From: Ochotona curzoniae
Lineage: Eukaryota > Chordata > Mammalia > Lagomorpha > Ochotonidae
DNA length: 64,000 bases
Assembly: GCF_017591425.1 (NCBI RefSeq)
Contig: NW_024466459.1
Location: 6,944,001 to 7,008,000, forward strand
Reading direction: 5' to 3'
Below, piece by piece: positions 21,186 to 31,912 of the stretch. A program made the position numbers and the translations under genes. Numbering within the stretch: the first letter of the stretch is position 1; each line of letters begins with the position of its first letter. A model generated the notes under the pieces. That model ran no database searches. It was not told where the DNA came from and saw nothing but the letters and a program-made list of their open reading frames with translations.

Positions 21186-21599
21186 TCCCCAGATGCCCCA
21201 CAGTTGTCCCCTCCTATGCTGCTTGTTGTGGGGTCGGGGAAATGGGGGCATGGTCCCACCTTCAGGTGAAGGCTGTGAAGGTTGAGGGCTAACACTGAGG
21301 GGCAAGCCAGGTGTCCATGCAGGGCTGCCCCTGGTTCCAGAACTCCTTTGAGGATTCTGTCCTTAGAGCAGCTCTAGCTCCATCTCAGCTCTTGCAAGAA
21401 CCATTTCTGCTGCACCCTTGGACCCTTGGTCTCCATTCCACTCCTGCTGCTTCTTAGATCCCTTTGCCCCCAAGAATTTTAGAAAAATTCTTTGCCAAAC
21501 CTGACTTAGAGACACTGCACCTGCCCTCAGTGGCCACAGACGTCATCGATAGCCACAGTCTTGCTTCTCATTCCCTCCTCTGGAAGTTGACACAGCAAG
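21186..21599. other. Unique DNA, no recognised feature
   Basis: Non-repetitive sequence; nothing nameable. Confidence 0.5.
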
Positions 21600-21725
21600 C
21601 TGCATTCTGTCTGTCTTACAGGGAAACCCAGTGGGGTTAGGTGGCTTTACTTGGGGCACAACGCAGTGGCAAGGCAGCTGCTTCCGGAGCTGAATTTGGA
21701 TCTTTCCCCAAGGAAAGATGTAATA
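21600..21725 (-). repeat. MIR SINE, decayed
   Basis: The order 'ctgtcttacagggaaaccc', 'gttaggtggctttacttgggg', 'gcagtggcaaggcagctgc' and 'ggagctgaatttgg' follows the reverse complement of MIR from the 3' domain to the B-box. Confidence 0.55.
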
Positions 21726-22139
21726 AGCAGACTCTACAAACTCCCAGTTCCTGATCGAGTCTCCATCTTCCACCCTCAGCTCCGTAACCCACAGGCTCAG
21801 GAAGGTCCCTTCTCAGCTTCTTCTAGAAACAAGGCACCCACCTAGCACGCGAACACCCAGCCCCTCTGCTCCCACTGCTGCTCTCCTGCAGTCAACCCTG
21901 CGGTCATGCCCCGCCCGTCTGCCACCACCACCACGCCAGCCTGGGCAGTGACAGGAGTCCAAGCCTTCCTCCTTTATGGAGGGCAGTCATCTGTCCCGCT
22001 GCCTTGGCGATGGCAGGCAAGATCGGACTGCCCTGACCCTGCCTGAGCGGATGGCTTCTTTGAAAGAGCCCCACAGAGAGAAAACCACAGAAAAAAATGA
22101 CACAATTGAACTCCACTGTGGATTGTCCACCTGGCTCAT
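21726..22139. other. Unique DNA, no recognised feature
   Basis: No repeat family recognised. A CCACCACCACCACG run occurs at about 21923-21936. Confidence 0.45.
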
Positions 22140-22262
22140 TGCATCATCAGGCCCCATGAAGCAGGCACTACTTTTATGCCCAGTTCACAGACAAAGAAAC
22201 TGGGTCACAGAGTACGCACTTATTCAAGATCACGTAGGTAACCAATGAGACGGAGGAATCTT
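22140..22262 (-). repeat. MIR SINE
   Basis: The order 'gaagcaggcactacttttatgccc', 'gttcacagacaaagaaactggg', 'cacagagtacgcac' and 'caagatcacgtaggtaacc' is the reverse complement of the MIR core ('cccattttacagatgaggaaactgagg ... caaggtcacacagctag'). Confidence 0.72.
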
Positions 22263-22304
22263 CTCATTAGATCATTTTTTAAATATTCAGAAACTGGGCT
22301 TACG

Positions 22305-22603
22305 CATCCCAGTGTCATGGGTTAAGTTGCTGGTTAGGATGCTAGTATACCATGGGGAGAAGCTGAGAAGCCTGGGTTGGAGTTCCGCCTCTGCTTCCCA
22401 ATGCATGCTGGGAGAGAGCAGAGGATGCCTCAAGCACTTGGGTTCTGGCCACCCACATGAGACACACAAGATGGCGTTCCAACCTGGCCCAGCCCTGCTT
22501 GCTCTGGGCATGTAGGCAGTAAACCAGTGGATGCCAGATCTCTCCCTCTTCCCCTCCCCCTCTCTTCTGCCTTTCAAACAAAGAAGTAAACTTTAAAAAA
22601 AAT
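22305..22603 (+). repeat. Lagomorph C-SINE, older subtype
   Basis: The head is eroded ('agtgtcatgggttaagttgc'). The body has 'gttggagttccgcctctgc', 'gatgcctcaagcacttggg', 'cacccacatgagac', 'aacctggcccagccctgc' and 'aaaccagtggatgccagatctct', ending in 'ctttcaaacaaagaagtaaac' and an A-run. The 'cctggcccagccctg' module marks the older subgroup. Confidence 0.88.
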
Positions 22604-23387
22604 CCAGAGATGATCACCAAGAGGACCTTAAAGGAGGGGCAGAGTCACAGTTCCCCAGCAGGAGCCATCGCCTGCAGGAACATTTCCATTCAGTGCCCAG
22701 GAGATGTGAGAGCAAGGCCATCTTGACGGCTCCACCTGCCATGCGAAGTCAGTGCAAGCTGTCCCATCTGCCTCCGATGTGCTTTTCCACAGCTGTAGGG
22801 GAGTCATCAGCTATAGCTGCTTTAGCAAACACTCCCCACATAGCCGTGATTTCCTACAAAAAAAGCCCCCGTTTCCATTCTCATTGCAGAGCCCTCTGGT
22901 TAAGTTCCAAGTGAGTTAGAGTGCCCAGCATGTTTGACCTTGCTCGGCCACTGCTTTGGGGCGGTGAAGGAAAGGGCAGCTACATAGCACCAGGCGAACA
23001 TTTTACAGGATCAGACTGAAAACAGAAGAATGGGTCAGCACCACCCAGATTCCATCAGCCAGCACCTAGTAGAGGACCCAAAAGGACTACAGGGGCAACT
23101 GGGAAATGTTGACTTCCAGTGTGCCTGGGCACAGATGATGATGCTGAACATGCTACTGGTTGGTATCCGCCATACCAGCTAAGCCACCTAGATCTCTTCA
23201 AAGCTTCCTCCATTGCATGTCCTCAGTGGTAACTCCCACGTGATGCTCAGGACTGAACACGGACTGCTCACGCCAGGAGACCCTGTAACATCACCTCCCC
23301 GGATCTGGATGCCATATGTCTATTAAGGCAGCCTACAAGTATTTTAGCGTTTTTAGCAACAGTCACACTGTTGGATCATATTATGCT
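22604..23387. other. Unique DNA, no recognised feature
   Basis: About 780 bp of non-repetitive sequence, AT/GC balanced, with no strong frame (maximum 73 codons) and no motif cluster. Confidence 0.5.
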
Positions 23388-23880
23388 TGTGGCCGACGAA
23401 AGCCTCCAGATCTCTTTCATGTGAACTGCTGCCAACAAGAGGCTCTCTAATCTAGCTCTTGTGCTTCTGAATTTGAAACCACATGAAATTGAACAGCAAG
23501 AGTTGAAAGTCTTCCATCTTGGTGGGTTTGGCTGAGCTCTGGGGTCTACAGAGATGCACAGGGGTCCCCGTGCTTGCATCCATCAAGCGGCCTTCTTTCC
23601 CAGCCCCAGTGTCATCTTAGGTCTGTCTTGGTCTTGAGTCAAGGCACAAATTTAGACCCAGATGGAGGTCTACAGCCCAAGGACAGATTGCCATGAGCCT
23701 TTGATTGATACCTTGGGCACGGCTGTCAAACCATCTGGGAGGGACTGCCTAACAAGACCGCTCTCTAGCTCACATTGATCCCTTTAACCAGGCAATAAAG
23801 TCAAATCAAACCTCATTCGTTTCGTGCTTACTCTGGGAAAGTATCTCATTTCCCCCCAATATATCATCCTTATTGAATTC
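23388..23880 (+). repeat. CR1/L3-like ancient LINE relic
   Basis: The block 'cagatctctttcatgtgaactgctg' closely recalls a phrase in the 3' part of mammalian CR1/L3 LINEs. Later phrases such as 'ttgaaaccacatgaaattgaac' and 'gctctctagctcacattgatc' follow a similar order. The rest is too decayed for confident alignment. It would predate placental mammals. A plus-strand AATAAA lies at about 23796. Confidence 0.4.
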
Positions 23881-24429
23881 AAGATGCTGTAAACCCTAAC
23901 TGATCCAGAGTCAGAAGGACTTCTGTGAAGGCCCACTGCTGATTGGTGGCAGAGGCTATGATAGAGCTTAGATACTGTGAAAGCTCATGGCTCTTAGGCC
24001 ATCAGGAACCAGCATGTTCTCAGTGCCCCCAGAAACAACCAAGGCACACAGCGTCGGAGCAGGAAAAGGCCCCTGAAGCAACACCATGTGGCTGTCAGTA
24101 CCTCCTCTGAAATGCTCACACATCTCCCAGCTTGTAGCTTCCCACCCATCAGTCTGCTTCTTTGCCCTTCTAATTAAAAAGACAAGAAAAAAGGCAACTG
24201 CCGGATACCGTGTTGGGTGAACTACCTGGAGTCCTGCAGGCGTGACTCACATCATGAGCAGGTTCCTTGCGGGAAGGCCTCCCCCTGAGCAATGGTAGGG
24301 CAGGGCTCCCGAGACACCCATCAGGCCCCACCTCCACACAGCCCCTGAGGTCAAGCTCAGCCAGCCTGGTCTGAATTAGCAAAATTCTGGGTTGCAGAAA
24401 GCTGGGGAAGGCAAGGGCCGTTCGCTCCT
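23881..24429. other. Unique DNA, no recognised feature
   Basis: Non-repetitive sequence. Part of a 149-codon minus-strand frame (24170-24619) extends through it. That frame has no recognisable domain, and its N-terminal half lies in the candidate regulatory block at 24430-24625. Confidence 0.45.
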
Positions 24430-24625
24430 GTGGGTTCCAAGCACCGAGTTGCTCTGCCAGCAGTGCCTGGCCAAGAAGAAGTTCCGACTTCTGATAAGAA
24501 TCTGCCCTAATTAACTCACTAATTGCTACCAAGTAGATGTTTCTAAGGGATTGAGAAGTTTGGTCCCTCAAAGTAAACGGAAAACCTTCCCCATCTCCAT
24601 CAAATACTGCTTGCAACACTCTTTT
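24430..24625. promoter_or_regulatory. Candidate conserved non-coding block
   Basis: Unique sequence with a GATA word in 'cttctgataagaatc' and a homeodomain-rich core 'ccctaattaactcactaattgc' (about 24508-24530) holding TAATTA and TAATTG within 20 bases. It ends against a G-run. The paired TAAT cores and absence of repeats make it one of the better regulatory candidates here. Confidence 0.33.
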
Positions 24626-24640
24626 GGGGGGGGGGGGTGG
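24626..24640 (+). repeat. Poly(G) run
   Basis: Twelve consecutive G at 24626-24637, then T and GG. Such runs are hypervariable and often misassembled, and can form G-quadruplexes. Confidence 0.9.
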
Positions 24641-24699
24641 TAAAACGAGTGTGAATTGTCAAATTGTCAACGGATGAAACTTCTCCAATAAACTTTTTT

Positions 24700-24865
24700 T
24701 TTTAACCTGAGCTTGCAGGATCTTATTAGAGAACAGGAGAAAATCATCCAAATTCAAGCAACATTTTTTCAGGCTCGAAAATCATGTTTCTTGTTCTTTC
24801 AGTTTGAAAGAGATCCTATTTGTAGTTAATCAGAGAATTCGATATGCAGGAGTCAGGCACTTAGC
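24700..24865. promoter_or_regulatory. AT-rich candidate regulatory block
   Basis: After a T-run at 24692-24702, unique AT-rich sequence carries 'aaatcatccaaattc', 'ttcagtttgaaag' and 'tgtagttaatcagagaattc'. It is separated from the 24430 block only by the G-run and a 60-bp spacer, so the two may be one element. Confidence 0.25.
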
Positions 24866-25035
24866 TACTGGCATTCATGATCTCAGTTCATCTTCAAAAC
24901 AGTCCCAAGAGACAGAGAGAAAATGAGCCCAATGCACAGATGGGAAAACTAAGGCCTCAGAAGGTCAGACAGAGATTAGTTAGTCTGGATAAAATCAAAG
25001 TCAAACTCAAGTCTCTGACCCCTGCAGGACTTTCC
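24866..25035 (-). repeat. MIR SINE
   Basis: The order 'tcatcttcaaaacagtcccaagag', 'gcacagatgggaaaactaagg', 'cagaaggtcagacagagattag' and 'caaactcaagtctctgacccc' follows the reverse complement of MIR with its 3' end at the left. Confidence 0.65.
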
Positions 25036-26435
25036 AGACCATACCGGCAGAGACTAAACCCTAGAAAAATAGAAATAAATCAATAAGTATTAGTTTCAGA
25101 ATATGGATAACTGCTAGATCTGTTTTTGTCAAACGCTGAGCGAACTCGCGGGAGAGCATTATCAACAAACTGAGCGGCGTGGAATGCAGTCTCCTAAGGA
25201 GGTTTCACTCACAGAGACGGAACTTCTTTCTTCAACTGAAACATGGAAACAAACGACCAGGACGCCATTCTTCTCTCCCCCAGCCCATTTACTGTAGGAT
25301 GCTGACGCACTGGAATGCTTCCGCTCTGATGCCAGGTGGGTTCTCCAGAAATAAGAAAGGGGTTTAGGGACTACCAGGTTCTAGAAACATCCTTGGATTG
25401 CAGAAGTTCACTTTGCAAGCCCACTGCCTGACTAGTGTCCGGTTCATCTTCCTTCGTGGCTAAGATGAAGCACGGGCTCCATCGTCTTCATTCTTATGCT
25501 AATCTGCCCGGCAAACTTTGCTGTATATCTTCATCTACAGCTGACACCCAGATTGAAGGAATAAAACGGTGTTGTTTGTTTTTATCACGAGTTAAAGACT
25601 CTAAAACAAAGGATTTGGGATCAGATCGCCCCTGAGGGCATGGCCCAGGCCTTTTCCAGGAGGCACTGGAAGGCCTGGTGGCACAGGAAGTTGGCCAATC
25701 TCAGAGCCACCCTGTTTTTCAAAGAATTCACATGCAGAGCTGTCAGTCCCCAGAACCTGGGCTTCCTGGAGGTGGTGTCCAGATCAGGAGTCCTGGGCAG
25801 TGGCCTGGCTGACCGGAGACGGCCTCTGTCTCATGAGACCTTCCTTCTCCCTCAGAAGCCAAGACAAACAGGACAGCAAAATCAGTCCCTTGATTTGCAG
25901 AAGGTTCCAGACAAGGTTCCAGGGGGGCACCTTTGGGCTCTGCTGGGCAGCCCCGGCAGGAAACAGCAATAGCATCTCTCATTCTTTCAAATAGGTGTTA
26001 CTGGGTGCTACTGCCCTCGCTTCGGAAGTTAAGTAAATGGAGAAGGCTCAGAGAAGTGCCCTTTTCACTACCACCCTGGCTCTTTGCACACCCTGGGCTA
26101 AACCTCCCAAGAGTTTCCAGCTCAAATCCTCCACTTCAGGATACAAAAAGCCAGGGACCCAGGCTTGCTGCCAGAGGGCCCACCAGGACCCAAGCTCCTA
26201 GTTCCAAACAGTGTTTGTGCATCGAAGACCTGGTAACTTGAACTGTGCTTCTCGTTCCTGCCATTTAACGTGGCCCAGGAGCCTGACTCACAGTTAGCTG
26301 GGCTAGAAGAAGCGGCCCCACCACCCGTCCATCCTGCCCAACCACAGTCATTCCTGCCCTGCTGAGTTTGCGGGCAGAGCGGTCTTCCAGCCAGAATAAG
26401 CTCCATTCTCTCTATGCATTAGAAACTGGACACTC
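25036..26435. other. Unique DNA with an AT-rich stretch
   Basis: About 1.4 kb of non-repetitive sequence. The part at 25500-25630 is AT-rich and repeat-free ('gcaaactttgctgtatatc', 'gtttttatcacgagttaaag'). The 110-codon frame at 25640-25972 overlaps a 79-codon frame on the opposite strand and has no known content. Confidence 0.45.
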
Positions 26436-26776
26436 TCGGGGCTGGCACTGGGGTGCAGAAAGTAAAGCCGGTGCCCGTGAGGGCACCAGCAGCCCGTGTG
26501 GCGCCAGTTTGCGCCCAAGCTGCTCCATTTCCAATCCAGCTCCATGCTGATGCCCTTGAGTAAAGCAGCAGGGAGTGATCCAAGCATTTGGTCTCCTACC
26601 ACCCACATGGGAGACCCGGACGAAGCTCTGGCTCTTCACTCCAGCCTGGCCAGCCCTGGCCATTGTGGCCATTTGAAGAGTTAAACAATGAAAAGAAATT
26701 CTTTCTCTCTGCTCTCTCGCTCTCTCTCTGTGTAATTCTTTTAAATAAAAATAATAAATAATTTTTTTTTTTTTTA
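26436..26776 (+). repeat. Lagomorph C-SINE, full length
   Basis: The copy starts 'ggggctggcactggggtgc' and includes 'tccatttccaatccagctcc', 'cacccacatgggagacccgg', 'ccagcctggccagccctgg' and a CT-rich segment at 26701-26731. It ends with 'taaataaaaataataaataa' and a 16-base T-run (26761-26776), an odd tail because it switches from A-rich to pure T. Confidence 0.9.
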
Positions 26777-27059
26777 GAAAATAGGGAATGGGCACTCTCC
26801 TTGCTTTGTGGCTTCAGACCTGTATCAATTTGGAATTCATCATGTGGGGCCAATTCACAGTATCTGACCCAGTGGCAGAGTGCTGGGAACATGGCCCACC
26901 TTACAGCTGCCAACACAGGCAGGGCTACCAGATTCCTGAGACTGGCACAGCACAAACCCCAAACTGTGTTCTCTGAAGAGTGAACACTGTGAGGGCATTT
27001 GGGACACCTGCTCATCTCTCCAACCCTCACGCAATCTGCATCTCACTGGAACATGTCCA
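26777..27059. other. Unique DNA, no recognised feature
   Basis: Non-repetitive spacer between a SINE tail and the L2 fragment. Confidence 0.45.
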
Positions 27060-27190
27060 CATCTCCATTCAACAGGCAATCGCTGAGCCTCCATGCCCAA
27101 GTGCCACAGGCAGCGTTAGGCACCTGGGACCCCAAGGCTGCACCCTGCAGGAGCTCCCAACCCGCTGGGTGGTGAGGGGAGCAGCTACTA
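27060..27190 (+). repeat. L2 LINE 3' fragment
   Basis: The words 'ccattcaacaggcaatcgctgagcc', 'gttaggcacctggg' and 'gcaccctgcaggagctccc' follow the L2 3' end ('attcaacaaatatttattgagcac ... gctaggtgctggg ... ccctgccctcatggagctt'). Confidence 0.6.
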
Positions 27191-27384
27191 TCGGAAGCAC
27201 AGAATAAGCAGGAAACTCAGAGAAGGAAAAATGTTTAAACACATCCAGCCGGCCTGGAGCAATACTTATTTAACTCTTAACAACCCCAACCCAGCTGTCC
27301 CCACCCTCCTGAGCTCAAGATGCCAGACTGGCTTTCCAGGCACAGGGAGCCCCTTCTCTGCTTGTGTTAGAAAGAAGGTAGGAC
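27191..27384. other. Unique DNA, no recognised feature
   Basis: Non-repetitive spacer between the L2 fragment and the next SINE. Confidence 0.4.
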
Positions 27385-27685
27385 TGAAATAGACTTGTTT
27401 TGTTTGCAAGGCTAGAGATACAGACACCAAGAGTTCCCCAATCCATTGGTTCACTCCCCCTGTTGCAACAGTTGCAGCCCAGCCAGGCTGAAGCCAAGGA
27501 CCAGGGTTCCACCCAGGTCTCCCATGAGGGTAGCAGAGCTCCAAACACTGCACCGTCAGCTGCTGCCTCCCAACACTCCCACACTAGCGGGAATCAGGAA
27601 TGGGATTCAGAGGTAGGATGCAAACCCAGATACTCTGGCATGGCGTGTGGATGTCCCAGTTGCTGTTTTAACCGCCTCCCAAGTG
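27385..27685 (-). repeat. Lagomorph C-SINE
   Basis: On the minus strand 'tccattggttcactccccctg', 'gttgcagcccagccaggctg', 'caggtctcccatgagg', 'cagctgctgcctccc' and 'ggatgtcccagttgctg' give the older C-SINE order reversed. The GA-tract is reduced to 'gctagagatacagac'. Confidence 0.82.
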
Positions 27686-29321
27686 ATCAACCATGGTGCC
27701 CGAAAACCATTTGTAACTGGGTTGTCCTGCATCTGTTTGGGGCAGGGACCCCAACCTCCAGACAATAACTGCACTGCCCTTTTCTTTCTCCCAGGGAGGT
27801 AGGTAGCAGGGTCCCCAAGAACCAAGGTGGAGATCAGCCAGGAGCCTGCCTCACTGCGAGGTGCACCCCAAAAGCAGCTGCTAGAGACATCATGGCCTTC
27901 GGCAGGGGCTGGCAAAGAGAACAGACACTGGCGGATGAGCCACTGAAGGGCAGCTCTCCAGGCCCCAGAGAACAAGATGCAAATCTGGTTTGGCTTCCTT
28001 CCCAAAGGATGAGACACAGCGCAGACCTCCAGGCCGGTGGTGCCAAGAGCGTCTCCACAATCACATTAAGGCTCAGCCCAGGACCGAGAGCCACAGCATT
28101 TCCAGCCTGATCCTGTGACTCACGGCAGGCCTGGGAAGCGAGCTGGCCATGTCTGGCTGGGCTTCTCCCCAGGAAGGGACATGCAGCCCCGCTACCTAAA
28201 CTCCAAACGGGTCCCCTGGAATGGTGTCTGACACAGGAGGGTCAGGGAGCTCCAAGCAGGAAGAAAGTTGGCACCTGCTGAGGAGGTCCCAAACCCATCC
28301 CCCTCCACTCTCTGCTTGGCTCAGACACCGAGAGGACCTCCCAGAACGCTGAGCACATGGTGCATCCAATCAAAGGCTCCAGCCACCTAGGAACGGGGGT
28401 ACCAGGCAGTACCCTCTCCACCAGCCCCAGGGCCACAAGGATGCCTGGCTCAGAAGGCTCCCAGAAACTTGGGCCTGGCTCCCTGCACTCAGCCGTGGGA
28501 TTAAAAGGCCTCAGAGTGCAGGGCCTGCCCTGCTGGGCTGCGCTGGCATGAGGCCAGGGGGCCCTTCCCTCCTCCCAGGCAACAGGCAGCCTGTGGGAGG
28601 ACTGGACAGAAAACAGGAGCTCAGTCAGCTACCACCTTACCGCCCCAAAGGGTGAGGTGCCCTCCTGGGGCTGGCAGGAGGCCGCTCCCAGTGGGCGGAG
28701 GACTCCTCAGGAAGGCTGGAGCCCTGGACGGGCATCCCAGGCTAGCCCATGAGGGGTGTTGGCCTGCTCTGTGGCCAGCGTTCTACCCAGGACTGGTAGA
28801 GTGAATCACTTGGAAGGAGCCCTGTAACTGTATCATGCAGGAAATCATAGGCCGAGAGCCAGGAAGAAAGCAGAAAGCAGGTCAAACTTCATGGAAGCCC
28901 GGCGACCATGGAGTGTCTTCTCCATGCTGGGCGAATGCAGTACACGAGCCAGGTGACCAAGATGACTGTGAATTGTGCTCAAAGGAAGTTACATGCACAC
29001 CGCAGGTGCACATTCTGTGCAATGCCAGGTATGCCCTGCACCGGGGTTATAACTGCATCAGACCCCCAAGCTCACCAATAAGCAATACTGAGTGCACTCC
29101 CTGATCCCCAGTACCACCATTGAAGTCCCAGTCTAGAAGCCTGGCCTGTACAGGGTGGGCCACTCTGGGAAGGGGAAGAGAGGGGCTTCGCTCTTGGAGC
29201 AGTGAGGGGGCCCAGAGCGTGAACCCCACCCTAAGAGGAGGCATGTAGCCACAGGTGGAGAGATTGAAATGAGAGATTCTGGGTGAGAGGCTTGGGCCAG
29301 TGCCTGTGTAACTCCCATACA
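27686..29321. other. Long unique segment, GC-rich, no recognised feature
   Basis: About 1.6 kb without recognisable repeats. No frame longer than 136 codons. No CpG clustering despite the high GC. Confidence 0.5.
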
Positions 29322-29358
29322 TTACTGCTATTATTATTATTATTATTATGCTATTATT
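29322..29358 (+). repeat. (TTA)n microsatellite
   Basis: Consecutive ATT/TTA units, with one 'tgc' interruption at about 29350. Confidence 0.9.
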
Positions 29359-30323
29359 GCCATCCACGTCAACCATCAAGGCTGAATCTTGACGAGCCAG
29401 CTTCCTTCTGCGCATCCTCTTCTAGAAGTCCCGCCCAGGTGCAGAGGAGGTGCTGACAGCAACAAACGCACCCGAGGACCACACCCTCCTCCTGCACCCC
29501 TCTCACTGCTGGGGATGATGGCACCCACTCCTCCCCTCTGGGCTAAGGAAAGGCAACCGTGTTCTTCCAGGGAGAGGAGGCCACATGAGCTCAAGCCCAA
29601 GCCTCCCAAGCAACCACCTTGAACTTTACCACTGCATCTCCTTGGTACAGCCCCACCTGACAAATCTAGGGACGAGCCAGGGACTGGGAGTTTGAGATCA
29701 TTCCAGGCTGGGAAGCCAGCGGTTGCACCAGACCCCATGGGGTAAAGACCCTCAGTCACTCCCCTCTTGTGGCCCCTCCATGGGCGAGCCATCCCTCAAC
29801 TTGACCTTCCCACCACAACAGTCCCTGTGACCCGGGGAGACACAGATACCCTCCCCCAAAGATCCTGAGGGTCGAGGCCTTCCTTCTAGCCCCTTCCCAG
29901 TCTACATGAAAACCTCAGGACAGTGAAGGCAGTCCCTGGCCCTCCCCCCTTCCTCACCAACCTCCAGCAGAATGTGGCTGACCTGGTTACAATACTGAAC
30001 CCACTATGCTTCCAGAGAAGCCTCTGCCCATGTTCCCCCCAGGTCCCCGCGAGACAGCCTGGATGCTCTGAACATGATGGTCCCAGAGGACAAGTGCCCG
30101 GCAGCTCCCTGCTGCCACCGAAGGGCACCGTAGGGCACCAGAACAAGTTGATGTCCAGCGTTCAGCCTTCACTCCTAGCCTTGGTGGCAACCTTTCCTGC
30201 TTCCCACCGCACAGCAAACAATACCCCATTTTATGTGGAAAACACTAAAATGGGGTCACACCTTTTAAAAGATATTTCCACCTCCCAGCCTGAAATCAAA
30301 CCTCACCTTTCTCCCTTCCCCAC
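29359..30323. other. Unique DNA, no recognised feature
   Basis: GC-rich non-repetitive sequence leading to a CA repeat. The 156-codon plus-strand frame ending at 30393 reads through the CA repeat (His/Thr run) and is not credible as coding. Confidence 0.5.
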
Positions 30324-30370
30324 GGCACACACACACGCGTGCACACACATGCACACACATACACACACCC
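30324..30370 (+). repeat. (CA)n microsatellite, interrupted
   Basis: CA dinucleotides interrupted by CGCGTG, CATG and CATA. It lies just 25 bp before the AT-rich block at 30395. Confidence 0.88.
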
Positions 30371-30394
30371 GTTTCGCTACCAGACTTCCCTAAG

Positions 30395-30850
30395 CCACTT
30401 TAATTGAAAAGGCATGATTTAGGCTAATTGACAGCAGATGGGTTCGGCTGCAAAATGCAGGGAAGCATTTGTTGAACATGATTTACAGCAACTAGGCAAA
30501 ACTTTCTCCTTTTTATATCTTTCTGCAAGCACCAGGGCCAGAACAGCTCAGCAGAAACGCGAGGAGAAAAAAAAAAGTAATTAGTGTTTAATTTTTTAAC
30601 AATTTTTAACTCCCCTTTTAATTGCTTTACATAAACCTGTCCTAGAATTTTACAGCCTTCAAATCTCTGTCTAAGTTTGGTCCTTGTTTCTGGTTTTAAT
30701 TACAGGAAAGCTTGTCTGGCACATTAAATTAGAAGGAAAAAAAAATGCACACACAATTTCAGAAATATTTTTGCTGCTGGACTCTCAACTGCACATCTAA
30801 TATTTCAGCAGCCGAGAAGGAGGCTCGGGCTGCAGAAACCTCGGAAGGAA
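30395..30850. promoter_or_regulatory. AT-rich homeodomain-site cluster, candidate enhancer/CNE
   Basis: This 450-bp block is sharply bounded between GC-rich unique DNA and a minus-strand SINE. TAATT(A/G) cores lie at 30411, 30425, 30578, 30619 and 30698. TGACAG at 30429-30434, overlapping the second core, is a MEIS/TGIF-type word, so 30425-30434 is a HOX/TALE-like composite. Further words are 'acattaaattag' (30721) and 'gcaaaatgcaggg'. No repeat family explains it, there is no open frame and no CpG cluster. Blocks of this texture near developmental genes are often deeply conserved enhancers. Which gene it might serve cannot be seen in this window. Confidence 0.42.
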
Positions 30851-31084
30851 TGGACATGGCCCGGGTGCTTCTGCTCGAGCTGGCGCCTTGAGCTCAAAGC
30901 TTCTCTAAACGTTATTAGGACGGAAGGGGCAAGCAGCAGAAGGCAATATCTCAAGAGTGCATTTTTACCCCAGAAGATCCAGCACTGCTTTCCACCAAAA
31001 ACCGGCCATGTACAGACCCAGGCAACAGATTCGAAAACAAACAAACTCCAGGAGAAAAAGAAAAAGTGTAGATTTCAAAAACTT

Positions 31085-31355
31085 ATCCTTTTGGAGAGAT
31101 GAAGTTCTCATTTTCTAGCTTACTCTCCAAACAGCCTCACGCTCATGACTGGGCCAGGCCATCGCTGGGAGCCAGTGATGCGAAAGAGCTTCCCCACACG
31201 GGAGGCAGGCACTTCGTAGCTTGCCTTCTCACCTGCTACCTCCCGGGAGAGTTTGCCTTGACAGGAAGCTGGACTCCGAGCAGAGCTGGGACTCCCACAT
31301 GGGACACCAGTGTCTTCACTGCTATCTTAGCTGCTAAGCCAAATGGTCACCCCCA
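31085..31355 (-). repeat. Lagomorph C-SINE, decayed
   Basis: On the minus strand 'tctagcttactctccaaacagcc', 'gactgggccaggccatcgc', 'gagcagagctgggactccc' and 'cttagctgctaagccaaatgg' follow the reversed C-SINE order. The tail lies at the left near 31085. Divergence is high. Confidence 0.72.
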
Positions 31356-31912
31356 AAATTATTTGTTAAAATCTATTTCTCATGAACTGTTGTAAACTCC
31401 AGATCTCAAATTCATTTCTCAGCAGACTGTTTCAAGCAAGGCAGAAACCCAGCAGAAGCCCAAGGGCGTCGGAGATAAAAGCCCGTGGTTGGGCCTCTCC
31501 CAGGCTAACGCTGATGGCAGCAGGGGGTCCATGCCATGGATTTGGGACACACAGTCACCAGGTGACCCTGTCTGCTGGCTCAGCACTGAGAGGTCAAACA
31601 AGGTTTGCACCTGCACCGATCAACGGAACTCAGTCTGTCCAATGTGGCAGCCCATGAGCTTACACGTGGCCGTTGAGATTGACGGGCAGGTGCCTTCAAG
31701 GCAAGTTCAGGTTCCTTTGCTGAGCTGCACCAGCTCCCATTTCAAAAGCCCCAGAGCCCTAGGAAGTGGGTGGCTACAAGATGTATCAGATGACACTGAC
31801 AGGAGACATTGCTCTCTCTGAGGCCAGCTGCCATGGGCCGTGATGTTGACTGTGTCATTTCTGGAGGGGCAGCTTGGTTGCTGCCCAGAAGCTGGTTAGA
31901 AAGGGAAGCTCA
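31356..31912. other. Unique DNA, no recognised feature
   Basis: Non-repetitive sequence between two SINEs. Frames of 91 and 110 codons overlap in different phases with no recognisable content. Confidence 0.45.

Noticed and set aside
24170..24619. 149-codon minus-strand frame through a candidate conserved block
   Set aside because: I considered a conserved coding exon, but the motif-rich part looks non-coding, the C-terminal half lies in ordinary unique DNA, and no domain is visible.
26165..26182. CTCF-like word 'gctgccagagggcccac'
   Set aside because: Matches only the core of the CTCF motif; similar 10-of-12 matches occur elsewhere in the window (for example near 22891 and 48290), so it is not distinctive without occupancy data.
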